Positions 37,998 to 50,276 of a DNA stretch of 64,000 nucleotides are shown here, piece after piece (within the stretch, counting starts at the first letter, position 1; the number at the start of each line of letters is the position of its first letter). Where the stretch lies: positions 7,386,061-7,450,060 of the forward strand of contig NC_050474.1 of the NCBI RefSeq assembly GCF_013373865.1, written 5' to 3'. This DNA comes from Monomorium pharaonis. Lineage: Eukaryota > Arthropoda > Insecta > Hymenoptera > Formicidae. The notes below the pieces were generated by a model, which was not told the origin of the DNA, did no database searches, and was given only the letters and a program-made list of their open reading frames with translations. A program made the translations under genes and the position numbers.

Positions 37998-40065
37998 TGA
38001 GTATTACGTCAAGTTTTAGGGGAGTCGTCGATCGTTTCGTGAACGTGCCTTGTGGTAGCGAGCAATAAGACCGGTGGTCGTCGATGTTCACGACGCAATA
38101 ACGCGGCTGTAAAACCGTAATATATTTTATGGTACATATAGCAATAAAGCAATGCGCCTCCACATCTGGTCGCGTCAGCCAGTCTCGCCAAGATGCAGGG
38201 CCGGCGGGCAACGACTCGATTCTTTCCTTTCTTCTTCATCCCAGAATTCCTCCATTCTCCGTTCGGTTCTCTCTCCCTTCGTCCCACTCGCGTTTACCAC
38301 CTCCTAACGGGAGAAGTTTCGCGAGAAGGATCGCGACACCTTTATTCCCACGCTCGTTCATTCGCGGGATCATCCCGCGCGTGTATCGGGCAAGTAATTG
38401 AAGAAACCCAGTTCTCGATTCTCGGCCCCAGAAGCGCTCGGAACGACGATGGCATCCTTTCTCAAAATACCGTGTTCGGAAAGAGGATACTCTTCCCTAG
38501 AAAGTACTTAAAGTGATATCTCCTTTAGATAAATAGATGTTATCTGGGGAAGAATGCTATTTCGTGGCGAGAGATTAAATACCGGAAACGAGGTATTCGA
38601 CAACGTCGACGGATGAAAGGAAAAAAAAAAGAAAAAAAAGACGTAAACGCACACATCGAGCATGACAGAACAGAATGACAAATTGCGCGAGTATAAACCA
38701 AGGTATGCATTTAAATGCTTCTCCCTAAACGCCAATCTCGCTTCCTCTTCCATTCCGGTAATAAATGTATATACGCGCGCGTTACTTTCCGCGCGAGTGT
38801 AAAAACGAGACCCGCCGCCGGGGGCGAACCGTAAAAAAGTCAAGTCCGACCTTATCCCGCCATCAATAATTTCTTTTATACTCCATTCGCGAGATTCTCC
38901 GTTTCACCGAGGCACTGATTATCGGATCGTCAGGTTCTAACATCGACTTCGCGTTCCACGGGGAAAACATGGGAAGATGCGACGATAAAGTCAATCTCGG
39001 TTCCGCGCGCGATTGCAGACGGCGGTTTTACGAGACGCTCGCTTGCGCAATTGTTAACCGACACGCGCGCACACGGGCCTAGCATCACGCAACAAAATCA
39101 AAGATGGGTCGACATTACCACCACACGCGCGCGTCGTGTTGCGCTTATCACTGAATTACGTATGGAAGATAAATGAAGTTGAGGTCGTAATTTAGCCGAC
39201 GATCTCGTTTCACTCGGAAAGACCTGGGAAATGCTTCTTAGATTTGTTCTTCAATTTTATTGCACGCGTGATGCATCTCATGTTGTACGTGGATATTTGT
39301 ATTTTTAGCATCGTATGAATCAGCCGCCGTTGATTCATCATAAACTTGAACATAAAAAAAAAAAAAAGGATCGCCTCGCCCGATCCGCTCGTTTAGAACA
39401 GAAGGGACGGGCATCTTTTCGAGCGTTCAATATGTTCTTCTTTGTGACGAATTTTTCTAGGAAAATTACGCCCGTCCGATTGATCGGCAGCGTCTCCTGC
39501 GTCATCGCTCGAACGTATCGCGTGTTTCAACGATCGAATAAATTCGTCTTCGTCCGGAATTGCGAAATGCTAAAATAAGCCGGCTCCCACTCGTGTTTAA
39601 ATAAGAGTTCCTAGCGAGTTGCGAAACTTTCGCCGGTCCCGTGCTTGTGCGTGTGTGCCCCATATAAATGTATAACGCGCAAATTCCTACTAACGCATTC
39701 CCGTCGAGAGCGCTTCACCGACCGCTGAAATTGAAATTGAAACTGCGGCTATCATAACAAAATTCCACGCAATAATTCCAATAATAATTAATAAGCACAA
39801 TTTATATATAGATATTTCATTATATTATCAGTTTATAATAAATTAATTAACAAACGTTTATAAGTAATTAATGTCGCTGTTTATGTTAAAAACGAGTACT
39901 GTTTGTCTACGATTTTATAAAAAACGCAGTGCGCGGAAAAATTTTATAGTAAAAATTACTGTGATAAATAGTAAGCGCGGAAGAAGTAATGAAAAAATAA
40001 TAAAAATTTTTTATTACATTTTTCATCAAATTATAATTCTTTGAAATTTCTTCTTATAGTCCGCG
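37201..40065. other. gene-free spacer
   Basis: AT-rich at 37.2-37.7 kb and 39.74-40.06 kb, GC-rich between. It holds a (GA)n tract at 37.95 kb and no supported gene. GTGCGCGGA at 39929-39937 is matched exactly in inverse at 40060-40068, a small inverted repeat abutting the next element. Confidence 0.55.
37953..37993. repeat. (GA)n microsatellite
   Basis: About twenty GA units with one AAA interruption. Confidence 0.95.
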
Positions 40066-40719
40066 CACACAGAAAAATATTTATTCCACTTTCAAGAAAA
40101 ACGATTACTCAATTAATTTTCTTTCCTTCTAAAAAATAACAGTTATCTTCAATAAAGAATATTTATTTGATAGCAGCCTTAAGATATATTTGCATAAATT
40201 TTAGTAAAGTTCATTATCATATATAATGCTTGAAAAAAGAATTTATACTCTCTATCTCGAAGAATATTCTAAAATTGAATTGAAGAAAAGTCAAAGCAAT
40301 AAAGTAAAGCAAATTTTTATTTTGACTTGATATTCTTAATTGAAGTATATAAAATTACTAGAATTCAGAATATATTATATTTTGAATAAAGTTACTTACA
40401 ACAAACTTAGGGTAGATTTGCGAATATATAAACTTATAAATTATTAAAAAAAATAAGTGATACTTATTTAATTCAAGTACACATCTTTCTGTATAAACAC
40501 AGAAGATTGTTCGAGCAAATCTTACTTGTTTCAAGTAAATAATGAGTGTATTTTAAGACTATTCATCAAAGAGATATTCTTTGCAAAGATAATCGCTATT
40601 TAAAAGAAGAAAATTAAAAAATAAAATAAGAAACTGTTCTTCTTAGGCTGAAATTAATTGTTTTTACGCGTGGCTACTATCGCACGTAATAATTTTTGAT
40701 ATAAAATTTTCTCCGTGTG
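40066..40719. mobile_element. candidate fold-back element, 0.65 kb
   Basis: The ends CACACAGAAAAATATTTAT and, in inverse, CACACGGAGAAAATTTTATA resemble those of the other fold-back elements. Internal arms pair well: TTAATTTTCTT and TTATCTT..AAAGAATAT..TTTGAT on the left (about 40.11-40.18 kb) have inverse counterparts at about 40.56-40.62 kb. TA follows the right end (40720-40721); the left flank is not TA. AT-rich, no transposase. Boundaries are approximate. Confidence 0.55.
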
Positions 40720-40721
40720 TA

Positions 40722-42159
40722 TAATAGCATTGAAAGAGAATTTTAAGCTTACAAGATTGTCTTAGGCACTCGCGTGCGTGACACGTATAAAGAGAGTTAT
40801 AAAAAAAAAAGTTTCGCTTACAACGTCCCATGATCCCGTTAAGTGGTTTATTATCTTTGCATATCATCGTGATGGTGCCCCTTTGAGCGATCCGCATGTC
40901 AGAAACTGATGTAAAAATAATATCCAAGGCCACTTCGGCCGAGCGTGTACCCGCGGTTGCCAGACACGTTCCCGATAAAGCTCGTTTTACCGGCGTTGTA
41001 TATATCGAGTTAATCGTTTCAACGATTCGAGGAACTTCAAAGTGCCGGAACGCGAATTCCCGGCCCACTTTTCCGCCGCGAGGGAAAGGGGGGAGGGGGA
41101 GGGGGAGAGATTTTAACTACGCCCAAGCCGCGCATCTACAAAGCATTATATCGGCCGTAAAATTTTAGAACTTCAGTTGCATACGCACACATGTACATAT
41201 CGCATACATGTGTGCGCGAATCCCACGTGTATCGAAAGAAGTAAACAGAAAAATTACAGCTGATTGACCTGATTATTAGGACAATTGCGACACGGGGGCG
41301 ACGCGCATCACGATAATGTTTTTCGATGCTAACAATCGTCACACGGTCGTTGAAAATAATACATATTTATTAAACATTTCATGCAAATTTATCCGGGAAT
41401 GACAAGTACCAATCATGTCACTGTAATGACAGTAAAATACTTCCGTCGTATTAATATCTCTTATTCAATTTCTCGAACGTACCTGATATGGTCTATTTTG
41501 TGGAAAACGTAGCATTTTTCCGCGTCAGATATTCGATATACAATGACGACGAAAATAAGCCCGTTTGAATCGATAACTCGATAGTTTTGGAGCCAATGGT
41601 AAAAGTATATCCACGCCTCCGTGCCGCGCCATTTGGCATTTCGATCGCCGTGGAATTTCCGCGTTGCATTCCGATAAATTAGATTCTAGTGTATTAAGGG
41701 ACGCGCTTATACGTCAAGTCACCTTTCGACTTGTTTGTTGCCGTGGAGTCGACAATATGCAATCACTTCACTTTGAAACAACATGGGAGAAGATGGGGTT
41801 CTTTGATCCGCTTTGACTACGTTATCCCCTGAACCTGTCCATTAGATATTTGCGAAAATAGAAATATATAGTTTGCACACACACACACTTTGATTAAATG
41901 CTTTATAATCTACAATTTTAACAATAAAGAGGACAACGCTATAAAAAATTACTTATTGTTTAAATATATACAAATTATAGTTAAAAAAAAACTTTTTTAC
42001 TCTCATAGCATTAAAAATACTCTATATTTGAAATGTCTATATTGTTAAAAGTAATTATATAGAAAAAAATTATTTAAAATTTAACACTGTCAATATTATA
42101 ATAATATAATTTATAAAACCAATCAATAGAAAATAAGCAAATGATGTACTTTTGATTAG
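40722..42159. other. gene-free spacer
   Basis: Unique DNA with no supported gene. A G-rich run is at about 41.08-41.11 kb, a 12-bp-stem hairpin at 41.18 kb and a short CA tract at 41.88 kb. It becomes AT-rich from about 41.85 kb. Confidence 0.55.
41184..41216. other. perfect 12-bp-stem hairpin
   Basis: CGCACACATGTA (41184-41195) and TACATGTGTGCG (41205-41216) are exact complements around a 9-nt loop, in unique DNA outside any MITE. Confidence 0.6.
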
Positions 42160-42161
42160 TA

Positions 42162-42422
42162 CACGGAAAGAATTTTCTCTTAAAATTTACGTTCAAAATT
42201 TGATAATTGTGGGATAATGAGTGACCTCGAGAAATTTTACTATACTTTTTAGTAAAATTTACTATATTTTTAGTAAATTTTACTAAATAGTATATTTAGT
42301 AAAACACATTATCACATTATTCCACATTAGTGGAATAATGTGATAATGTGTACCTCCAGTACACATTATTCCATAATTACTAGATTTTAAGGGGTAAATT
42401 TTATGAAAAAATTCTCTCCGTG
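42162..42422. mobile_element. family A MITE with an inner perfect hairpin
   Basis: The ends CACGGAAAGAATTTTCTCTT and, in inverse, CACGGAGAGAATTTTTTCAT are flanked by TA on both sides (42160-42161 and 42423-42424). The left half follows the 24.57 kb copy through GATAATTGTGGGATAATG and ACCTCGAGAAATTTTACTAT. The centre differs: it carries a perfect 46-bp hairpin and one more half-copy of the hairpin arm, giving 261 bp in all. Confidence 0.88.
42305..42350. repeat. perfect 20-bp-arm hairpin inside family A copy
   Basis: CACATTATCACATTATTCCA (42305-42324) is followed by a 6-nt loop and its exact reverse complement (42331-42350). Another piece, CACATTATTCCAT, follows at 42362. The arms have no mismatch while the rest of the element is diverged, so the hairpin is younger than its host or has been repaired by template switching. 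Confidence 0.9.
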
Positions 42423-43820
42423 TATTCACCACTTTTAACAGATACTGTATTTAAAAAAAAATGCAGGTAAAGGAAAAGTTTTAAAGAAAGTCATTTTATT
42501 TTTTATTGAATTGTAATACTAAATTGTATGCCTTTGTATTAGTTTATTGCGTTCAAGTTAACTTTTATATATTTTACATAAAACTTTAATGCAATATAAA
42601 AAACTTGAAAAATATAAATATAAAAGTATAAAATTATCTTCACTCTATAAATATTATATATATAAAATATTAAAAAATATACTATATAAAAAATAGAATT
42701 ACACAAAAAAAAATAATTAAACAATTTAATTCTTCACACGACAAAATATATACAAATATTATTAAAACGGAACTTGCAAAATTGTCCAAAGTTTCACCTT
42801 TCTCACACCATCTTCTCCTACTTTGGAGAAAATATTAGTATGCACGGTGCGAGAGCGCACTTCAAATGCAGCAAACCTCGTTGAGATTAATTGAAGAGGC
42901 TAACAATACTCGAGACAGTAGAGAGAGGTAATTTTAAAATATTCGTCGATACGCACAAGCACACGCGCAAGGAGCCAGCACGATATAACGTCCTCCGCCA
43001 AAAGAAATTTATTGCCCAATGCGGATCTCCGTTACGTACTTCTGTCAGCGACATGAAATATACGATCACCGTTTTTATCGTACGATCACGGTGAAATCAC
43101 GACAGCAGCGACGCGGAGAAAGCTACAGTCTGCTCGGCCGTCGTTTATGGCCGATCGCAGACATCTGGTTACGCCGCGTCGTCATCATCATCGTCGTCGT
43201 CTTCGTTGTCCTCCTCGTCGTCTCCCAAACTTTTGCAACGTGTCACGCCGCTCCCCCATTGTCCTTTTTACGGTCCCTAAATTTGTCAATCCGTCGCCAA
43301 TTCGATTACCGTGCGTGAAATCCGCTGGACGGCATTTGAAAGTTAAAAGCGTCGTCGTAAAAATAACTCGCTACTCCGAGGTATTCCTTGTTCTACGAGA
43401 GCGACGCGACCCGAGGTTACGTAATAATTGTATACAATACGCGCGGTAAGGCTCTTTTTTTTATGAAGGATTCGGTGAAAAAAGATCAACAAGTCACATT
43501 CCGTGAACTTTTAATACAAGAAATTGAAGCTTAAAAAGTACCATCTGTTTGACGTTTTAAATTGCAATAATTTCACTTACAATACCTTAGTCCACTTGGC
43601 GTATCAAAAATTGTTTAAGCAACTTTATCATATTATTCCATAAAAACTGTTATTTCTAATTGAAAGTAAAATCTACACGCGTTTATTCAATCTGTCCTGT
43701 TAAAATGCCTGGAGCATATCCGAAAGGATTTCATCTCATTGTAAAATCACCACACACACGGCATGAAAGATCATAAAATTGCTAAATTTATCGAACTCCT
43801 CCACCACCTGAAAAAGTGTT

Positions 43821-43840
43821 CGCGCGCGCGCGCGCGCGCG
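43821..43840. repeat. (CG)n tract
   Basis: Ten CG units. Confidence 0.95.
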
Positions 43841-44196
43841 TGGGACGTTACGTAAATGATTTTTGTTCGAGAGCGAGCCTCTTAATTTCGGAGAAAGTAG
43901 GTTATGGGTGAAGGGACCGAGAGGTCACGCTTCGCGAGGAAAAAGGCGAGGGGGAAGCCGGGAGAAGGAAAGAGAGAACGGGGAGAGACCGGCGGGGCCC
44001 TTGATGAAGTTCCGCCCTTCAAGGACAGAATTATCGGAGGCCTCGGGAAGAGAAACGAGGCCTGGGAAACGCTCCAGTTCCGGAGCGTTTCGCTGAAAGA
44101 GCAAATTATTTACGCCCCCTTGTTAAGAAATCATTTCTGCCAGAAGGAGCAAACTCCGTGATATTTGCATAGCCGCGGTGTTTTAATAAGCGATCT

Positions 44197-44197
44197 T

Positions 44198-44230
<33 letters not shown>

Positions 44231-44238
44231 TCCTCTCC
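44197..44238. repeat. (CT)n microsatellite
   Basis: About 42 bp of CT units with minor interruptions at the 3' side. Confidence 0.9.
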
Positions 44239-44797
44239 CTCCGTCTCGCGTTGCGCGCGCTGCGTGAGGACTTAACGCGCCGGCGAGCGTTCGCGTTCGG
44301 TAATTACAGAACGAATGCCGGGTGCGAATTACGCGTCGCGTTACAATACGTTAATTCGAAGGCCTGTTGAATAAAACATGCATGCGAGCCGAGAGAGGGC
44401 TCGCGTGGACTCGTCCGCAGATACGTTTCCGGCTCTCCGCTAATATAGCAATCGGCAATCTGTCCGCGACGTCACGTTCGCTCATCAGGTGGCGTCTGTT
44501 CTCGAGAGCGCTATTACGCCCGCGGCGGGACGTTCGCCTGTGCCTGCGCGCGTACTCAATCAGATATTACGTTGCCGTTTCATTGTTAGGTACACGTAGA
44601 CAACGTACTGCGCGTTCCGTCTTACCCCCCCCCCCTCCCTCCCTCCCTCCTCGTGTCCCGTCCGTATAATTAACGGCAACAAAGCACGGTGTGGTTTTCG
44701 ATAGCTCGCGTCGCGGTTCGCCGCGCCCGCACGCACGTTGGGCGCAGCCGAACGCACTATGCGATGTGTCACAATATCACGGTGTTAGCCGCGCGAT

Positions 44798-44815
44798 ATA
44801 TATATATATATATAT
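44798..44815. repeat. (AT)n microsatellite
   Basis: About nine AT units in CpG-rich DNA. Confidence 0.85.
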
Positions 44816-45002
44816 TTCGACTTGGGGGAGAAATATCGCGTGGCATCGTCAGCGGCGCGATATGTAATTAAGATAGCGCCTCGTCAGGGCCAAGATAAAG
44901 TGCACGCGGCGGTAGACGCGGCGTATTCCGCATTGTCTAAGAGAGAAATCGCCCAGGTGCGCCACGTTTGAGTCAGAATGCAGAGTCGAATAACTTTCCT
45001 GA

Positions 45003-45010
45003 GTCGTCGT

Positions 45011-45041
<31 letters not shown>
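45003..45041. repeat. TCG/CCG trinucleotide tract
   Basis: Thirteen triplets, GTC and GCC type, making poly-serine/proline in one frame. Confidence 0.9.
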
Positions 45042-46853
45042 AGGGGCGACGTGGACTCGCTTTCCCATACTTCTATGCCCTAATTATCGTCGGAACGTTT
45101 TTACCGCTTTAATTACTATAATTACTCGGCGTGTTCTTCTCGCTGGGACACATTTATTCGTTTCGTGTTATTCCGCGGCGTCGTTCATCTTTCTTTGTAC
45201 ATTGGTATGTATAATATGTGTAGTGTTAAGTTATTCCCAGTTTATTACTGCCGCCTTTGCCATGTTAAACGGACACGCAGAGAATTTGTTCGGATTACGA
45301 TATAAATATCCTTCTTTCTCATCGAATCGGAAATATTATACTTAAAAAAAAAACGAAAACTAAAGTCTAATAGTTTTGATAGATTTTTTTAAGAGAAAAA
45401 AATATCAGAGAAATGATAAAGAGAATGATGCATGCGTAATGATAAAAATCTAATTAAAAAATTCTTTAATTTTATATCTCACAAGTTTTAGAAGATTTGT
45501 TAAGATTTCAATAATGTTAGCTAATAAATACATTGTAAAGAGAAGAAATGTAAAAAAATAGAATTTCCGGAAAAGATCAGAATCGTCGGGGAGAGGCGTT
45601 CCAAGAAAAATACAGAAGAAATAAATTTCGACGAGTCGAGTCGAGTCGTTACTCAAACTATTTCCCATTATTTGATTTTACTATCTTTCCGATCTATTTA
45701 TCTTCTCTCTGTACTCGAACGTTTGAAACGTCTTTGCCGCATGTTTTTCGCAAAGGATTTCGCTCGTTCTCGACTAAAACGGCTCTAGTAAGTGCCATCG
45801 AATTTGTGTGCGCTCTCCGCGCTAATGCCTCCGCCAGGAACCCTCAGATCCGATTAATTTCCGCTCGATTCCGAATAGAATATTTAAAAAGCTTTAGTCT
45901 GCGAGAGGTGATGACGAAGGGGGAGGGGGGTAGGGGGGAGGAAGGTGTCTCGGTAAGGGGCCGACTGTCGCTCGTCGTCGGAGAGTGGTGTAGGCGGCGG
46001 CCGCCGGTCGGCAGCAGGCAGTCAGAGATATTCCCGCAAATCGAATGAACGTGAGCCAAATGAAGCGATATTGAAAGGCGATATCGTCGGTTCGCTCGCT
46101 CGACGCACAAATTCAATAACGAGCTCTGGAATAGAACGACGAAAGAGAGGAAGCGGCACCGTACACTCCGGACATCGGCACGAAGTGGACTCCACCGCAG
46201 GCACGGATCTCGCTACAAATATCCCACGAAGCTTTTCCTTCCCGCGAATTGCTCCCTCCCGTCCCTTTCCAAGTTCTCTCGCCGAATCGTAAAAGCTGGT
46301 CGCACGTCGCCGTCAAAAATGCGAGATGTCACCGAGTTATTTATTACCTGTCCGACGAGAATGAAATTTTAAACATCCCGGTGAGTGCGAATCTCTTTTC
46401 TTGTTAGAGCAAAAATACAACAATGTATTCAACGCAAAAAAACACTTTTACAGACGCGCACATCGCGAGCGTAATAAAAGCCAATCACGTGCCATTAAGC
46501 TGAAACGCGAAATTGCGGATACTTGAAAATTCCAGCCGCCCGCGCGGATTATTTATCGCTAAATTACGAATATGGGCAAAATGGCCAAATTGGCGATTAT
46601 ACGGGCTGGTAAAATGTACAAACGCGCGTGTCGTTAACACTTTAATTGCCACGTCATAAGTATAGAAATAAAATATCCGCCTTCCCTCGGAAAATATATA
46701 CCGTTCGCGCATAAACGATGACTTTATATTCCCGCGTATAATTCGCATTTGTATTTCGTTTGTGTTTGCATAACGCAAACTGAGCGAAAAGTGAGGCCAT
46801 TAATATCCGAAAACACACCGGTAGTTTCCCACGCGGAGGGTATGCGGGGTTTG

Positions 46854-46875
46854 CGAGAGAGAGAGAGAGAGAGAG
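46854..46875. repeat. (GA)n microsatellite
   Basis: Eleven GA units. Confidence 0.9.
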
Positions 46876-48964
46876 TACCTGCGCGGTACGCAGATGTGTC
46901 AAAGTGTTGTTAAAAGCGAAACGGGAACGAAACGCACGATCCGACCCTGCAACTTCGGATCAGTATGGTATCGAGCATTTGTTCGTCGTTTTGTTTGCCC
47001 GGAGAAGGTAGGTATTGGTGAATGCGAGTGAGTGCTGCGCTCTCGCATGCCGTTGCATCGTACTACCCACAATGCTTTGTGTCTATCGGCTGGGTTTATC
47101 CAGCGATCGATCCGCGGGTGCCCCGGCGGACTCGGTTAAAACCTTCCGGAGAAAATATAGTAAAGCGATCTCGCGTCGCCACCGGCAACGGCGACGTCTC
47201 CGCCGACGCTATTTAAGGCGATAATATCGCGTTAGAGGCACCGGAGGAAAAAGTCGGGCCGCACGGCGAACGGAATATTATCGCAAATATCCGCGCGCAA
47301 GCATGATCCGTTATGCCTCCGTTACGTCGAGGAGAAATCGCAAAAATTATCGTGGCCGCTCGAGAGTCGAGGCGCGAAATTCACGTAGCATTAATCAAAA
47401 ACCGAGAGAGAAAGAGATATGCGAATAGAGAATTACGGGAAATGTATAAAATGCCTGTGATACGATACGTGAATTTTGACATCGATAAATCGGAATTAAA
47501 ATACGAGACACGCGGATAAAGGATTACTAATAATATCTTTATGCTGCGATCAATGAGAAACGATATACTTAAAATTATATTGGCAATAATATCGATATAT
47601 TGCATTGCGCGATAACGTCGCCGTTGCAAAATGGCTCTATTTTAGGTTCGCCAGAGACGGAGAGACGCGAGGAATTACTGCCAAAATAAATGCTGTATAC
47701 ATAAATTAAAACGGCCCCGCGTCGGGAATGTTAACGATAATTTCGTGTTTGACATCGAAAAAGAATTAATCGGGAACGGGGAGGGGAGGGAATATTGGAC
47801 TGGCTACGTGCCCGCTTCCATTAATCGAACTGAAAATCGCGGAAATTACGTTACACCCGCGACCAAAAGCGCTGTCACGTTCATACACCAAAATCACCGG
47901 ATTTGATTACTAAGCGAAACATAATAACGCTCGGCTCATTGAAAGCAAATAAACGGCGCGGCGTCCGCGCCCGCCCGCGCGCGCAAAGTTTGTAGTTTGG
48001 GTTTTCCGACCAGACGTAAATAAATTTTGCGAACGGCGGCGAATCATTTGTAGCGCGTCGAAAAATAATGCGCGCCGCGGAAATTAACATATTATACGTA
48101 ATCCGCGTATCTCGCGCTCGGATTCTGATGGCTAAATTCCGCCGCGATATTCACGGTCACTCTTCTTTTTTTTTTTTAATTTCATTATTAACTTTCGAGC
48201 GTTGATACGCGAGGCGACTTCTCTCACAACCGCGTAAATGATTTCCATTCCCGTTCGGCCATGAATCACGCGACACGATTTCTTTAAACTCGGACGAGTC
48301 GACAGGCCGACAGGCAAAGTCGACCCGCGCGATTGTCACCGCCTGCTGCTCGTTTGTACGTTCGTTCGAGAGTTCCGACTTTCTCCTTCGGAACGAATCA
48401 TTAGCTTTCACTCGCGCGAGTTTTACCCCGGTTTCCAGCTCGTAGACGCGCGCTCGTTAGAGAGGCGAGTTTCGAGCCAGCTCACTCGCAGGTTAACACA
48501 CGGGCTATTGCCCGGTAGTTTTGTACGTTCTAAATATTTGCGCGTTATCACTGTACGTAGGGAAGTCGCGAAAAACGCGTGGCTTCTTTTAAAATCTGGA
48601 GTAAAAATGTCGAAGCGCGCTGTTTCTCACGCGAGACAAGGACGGTTTTGTGCTACTGTATTTAAAAATTTATGTAGAACGTTCAAGCTGGTTGATAGAG
48701 TGTCAAAACTTTTTGTAGCATCGCCCATCGCGTTTAAATGTTTAATATATTGACGTTCATAATTGTTCTGATGATACGATAAAATTATTTTTGGATCTCT
48801 ACCTAATCAAATTTTTAGCTTTCAACAAAAACGTTCCTTCCGTATAAGCTCTATAAATAAATTGAAAAGAGAATTACTTCTTGTGAATGAAAACAAATGG
48901 GCACGTTTTTGTTTAATTTCAATCTAATATGACTTGAATAGAAGTTTGATAAATTAGGAACTTA

Positions 48965-49407
48965 CACACCGAGAGAAAAAAATTATAATTACTATAATTT
49001 CTATAATTGGTTAATTCAATACCAACGGTATTCAGTTTATTTTTTAACCACGCAAATTATAACCGTTAGTCATTATTATTATATATAAATAGTAAGCGAA
49101 ATGTTAAAAAAAAAATTGAGAAATACATGTATTTACAATTGTAATAGATTAAATAAAACTGTTTATTTTATTTTGTCACATTACGTTTTGATATCGTATT
49201 ATATGTATGCATATTAAAATTGCCATAATTTATGGTAAAATTTTTCCACGGTAGAATTATAATCGTAAAGTTATATATTACTAATAATATTAATAATAAC
49301 TAAAAATAAAGCTTCAATTTTTAGTTATTATTAATATTGTTAGTAATATTCCATAATTGTTTTATCATGCGCCTACAATCACAAATACAAAATACTATTC
49401 TCTGTGG
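48965..49407. mobile_element. family B MITE, older copy with inner palindrome
   Basis: The right end, read in inverse, is CCACAGAGAATAGTATTTTG and continues with GATTGTA, GATAAAACAATTATGG and AATATTACTAA. This is the order seen in the other family B ends. The left end CACACCGAGAGAAAAAAATT is more diverged. TA lies outside both ends (48963-48964 and 49408-49409). The middle is AT-rich and carries a separate near-perfect 75-bp palindrome. Confidence 0.72.
49275..49348. repeat. near-perfect 74-bp palindrome centred on AAGCTT
   Basis: The arms ATATTACTAATAATATTAAT.. and, in inverse, ATATTACTAACAATATTAAT.. agree at nearly every position up to the central AAGCTT, with no loop. It lies inside the 48.97 kb family B copy. 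Confidence 0.85.
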
Positions 49408-49409
49408 TA

Positions 49410-50081
49410 AGCATTAGGACAGTTATGTATTACGTGAACGCTGAAACTTAAACTGTGACAAATAACGATCTTGCTCCGCGTGTCCATTTTCCCGCCTATT
49501 CCATGGATATAACAAATGTTTGCTCTGCAGTATGAATAAAACATTGTTCTCTACTTTACGCTTGAACGTACAATATTCTTGCTGCACTATACCGGAATCA
49601 ATGTCCGCCGGAGCGGACTTACTTTCCACCGTAACCGCGTCGCGCAAATATCCCGCATGTTTCATGATACGAGCGCAGCACTATGGTTGTCCCGTATCGT
49701 AAACTAGTTATCCTCGTATTCGATATTCGCACTGCAACCGATATTATCGATAATACGAAGCTATTTGCAGTCCAATAAATATTGAAAGGCACGGGAATGG
49801 ATATTGAAACTTTTAAGAGTCGCCCAACGGAAGATTATCTCTCTTATCTTATAGAAAGCGTCCCCTTTTTGAATTTCTTTGGAAAACCGCGAGGAAGAAA
49901 TTTCTCTCAAATAAAGTTTTTCAAATAGTTGAAAAATTTTTTGACCAATTATTCTTTAAACGATTAAAAAAACAAATATTAAAAAATAAGATCGATTAAA
50001 AAATAATTCTACTGTTGTAATAATGCAGATTATGTTTACAACAGTCTTCTTAATGATTCTTAACATAAGCCGGTGTTACCA
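49410..50081. other. gene-free spacer
   Basis: Unique DNA turning AT-rich at 49.85-50.08 kb. A minus-strand ATG frame of 80 codons (49665-49423) is noted but not called as a gene. Confidence 0.5.
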
Positions 50082-50276
50082 CAAGGAGAGAATTTCCTTT
50101 ATAAAATTACCCTTAAAATCATGATAATTGTGAGACAACGTAAACCTCGAAAAATTTTGCTATACTTTTAACAAAATTTACTAAAATTTTAATAAAATTT
50201 GGCAAACTTTCAGTAAGTTTTGTTAAAAGTGTAGTAAATTTCTTAAGTAATTTTTAAGAGAAAATTCTCTCCGCGC
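50082..50276. mobile_element. family A MITE
   Basis: The ends CAAGGAGAGAATTTCCTTT and, in inverse, GCGGAGAGAATTTTCTCTTA enclose ATAATTGTGAGACAACGT, ACCTCGAAAAATTTTGCTAT and TTTTAACAAAATTTACTAAA. This order matches the 24.57 kb copy. As in the 34.17 kb copy, the right arm lacks the complement of the GACAACGT block. Flanking TA is not evident, so the ends may be off by a few bases. Confidence 0.83.

Larger units (their letters stand above)
42425..48962. other. gene-free block
   Basis: About 6.5 kb with no supported gene. It includes AT-rich DNA at 42.42-42.78 and 45.34-45.7 kb, and CpG-dense DNA with (CG)n at 43.82, (CT)n at 44.2, (TA)n at 44.80, a TCG/CCG triplet tract at 45.0 and (GA)n at 46.85 kb. 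The 45.05-45.35 kb plus-strand open frame has hydrophobic stretches but begins without an ATG and has a triplet-repeat start, so I do not call it. Confidence 0.55.

Noticed and set aside
44968..45345. Plus-strand frame with hydrophobic segments
   Set aside because: It begins at TTG, not ATG, and its first part is a triplet repeat; the hydrophobic part is T-rich noncoding-like DNA.
49423..49665. Minus-strand 80-codon ATG frame next to a MITE
   Set aside because: Plausible-looking product but short, unrecognised and without supporting signals.
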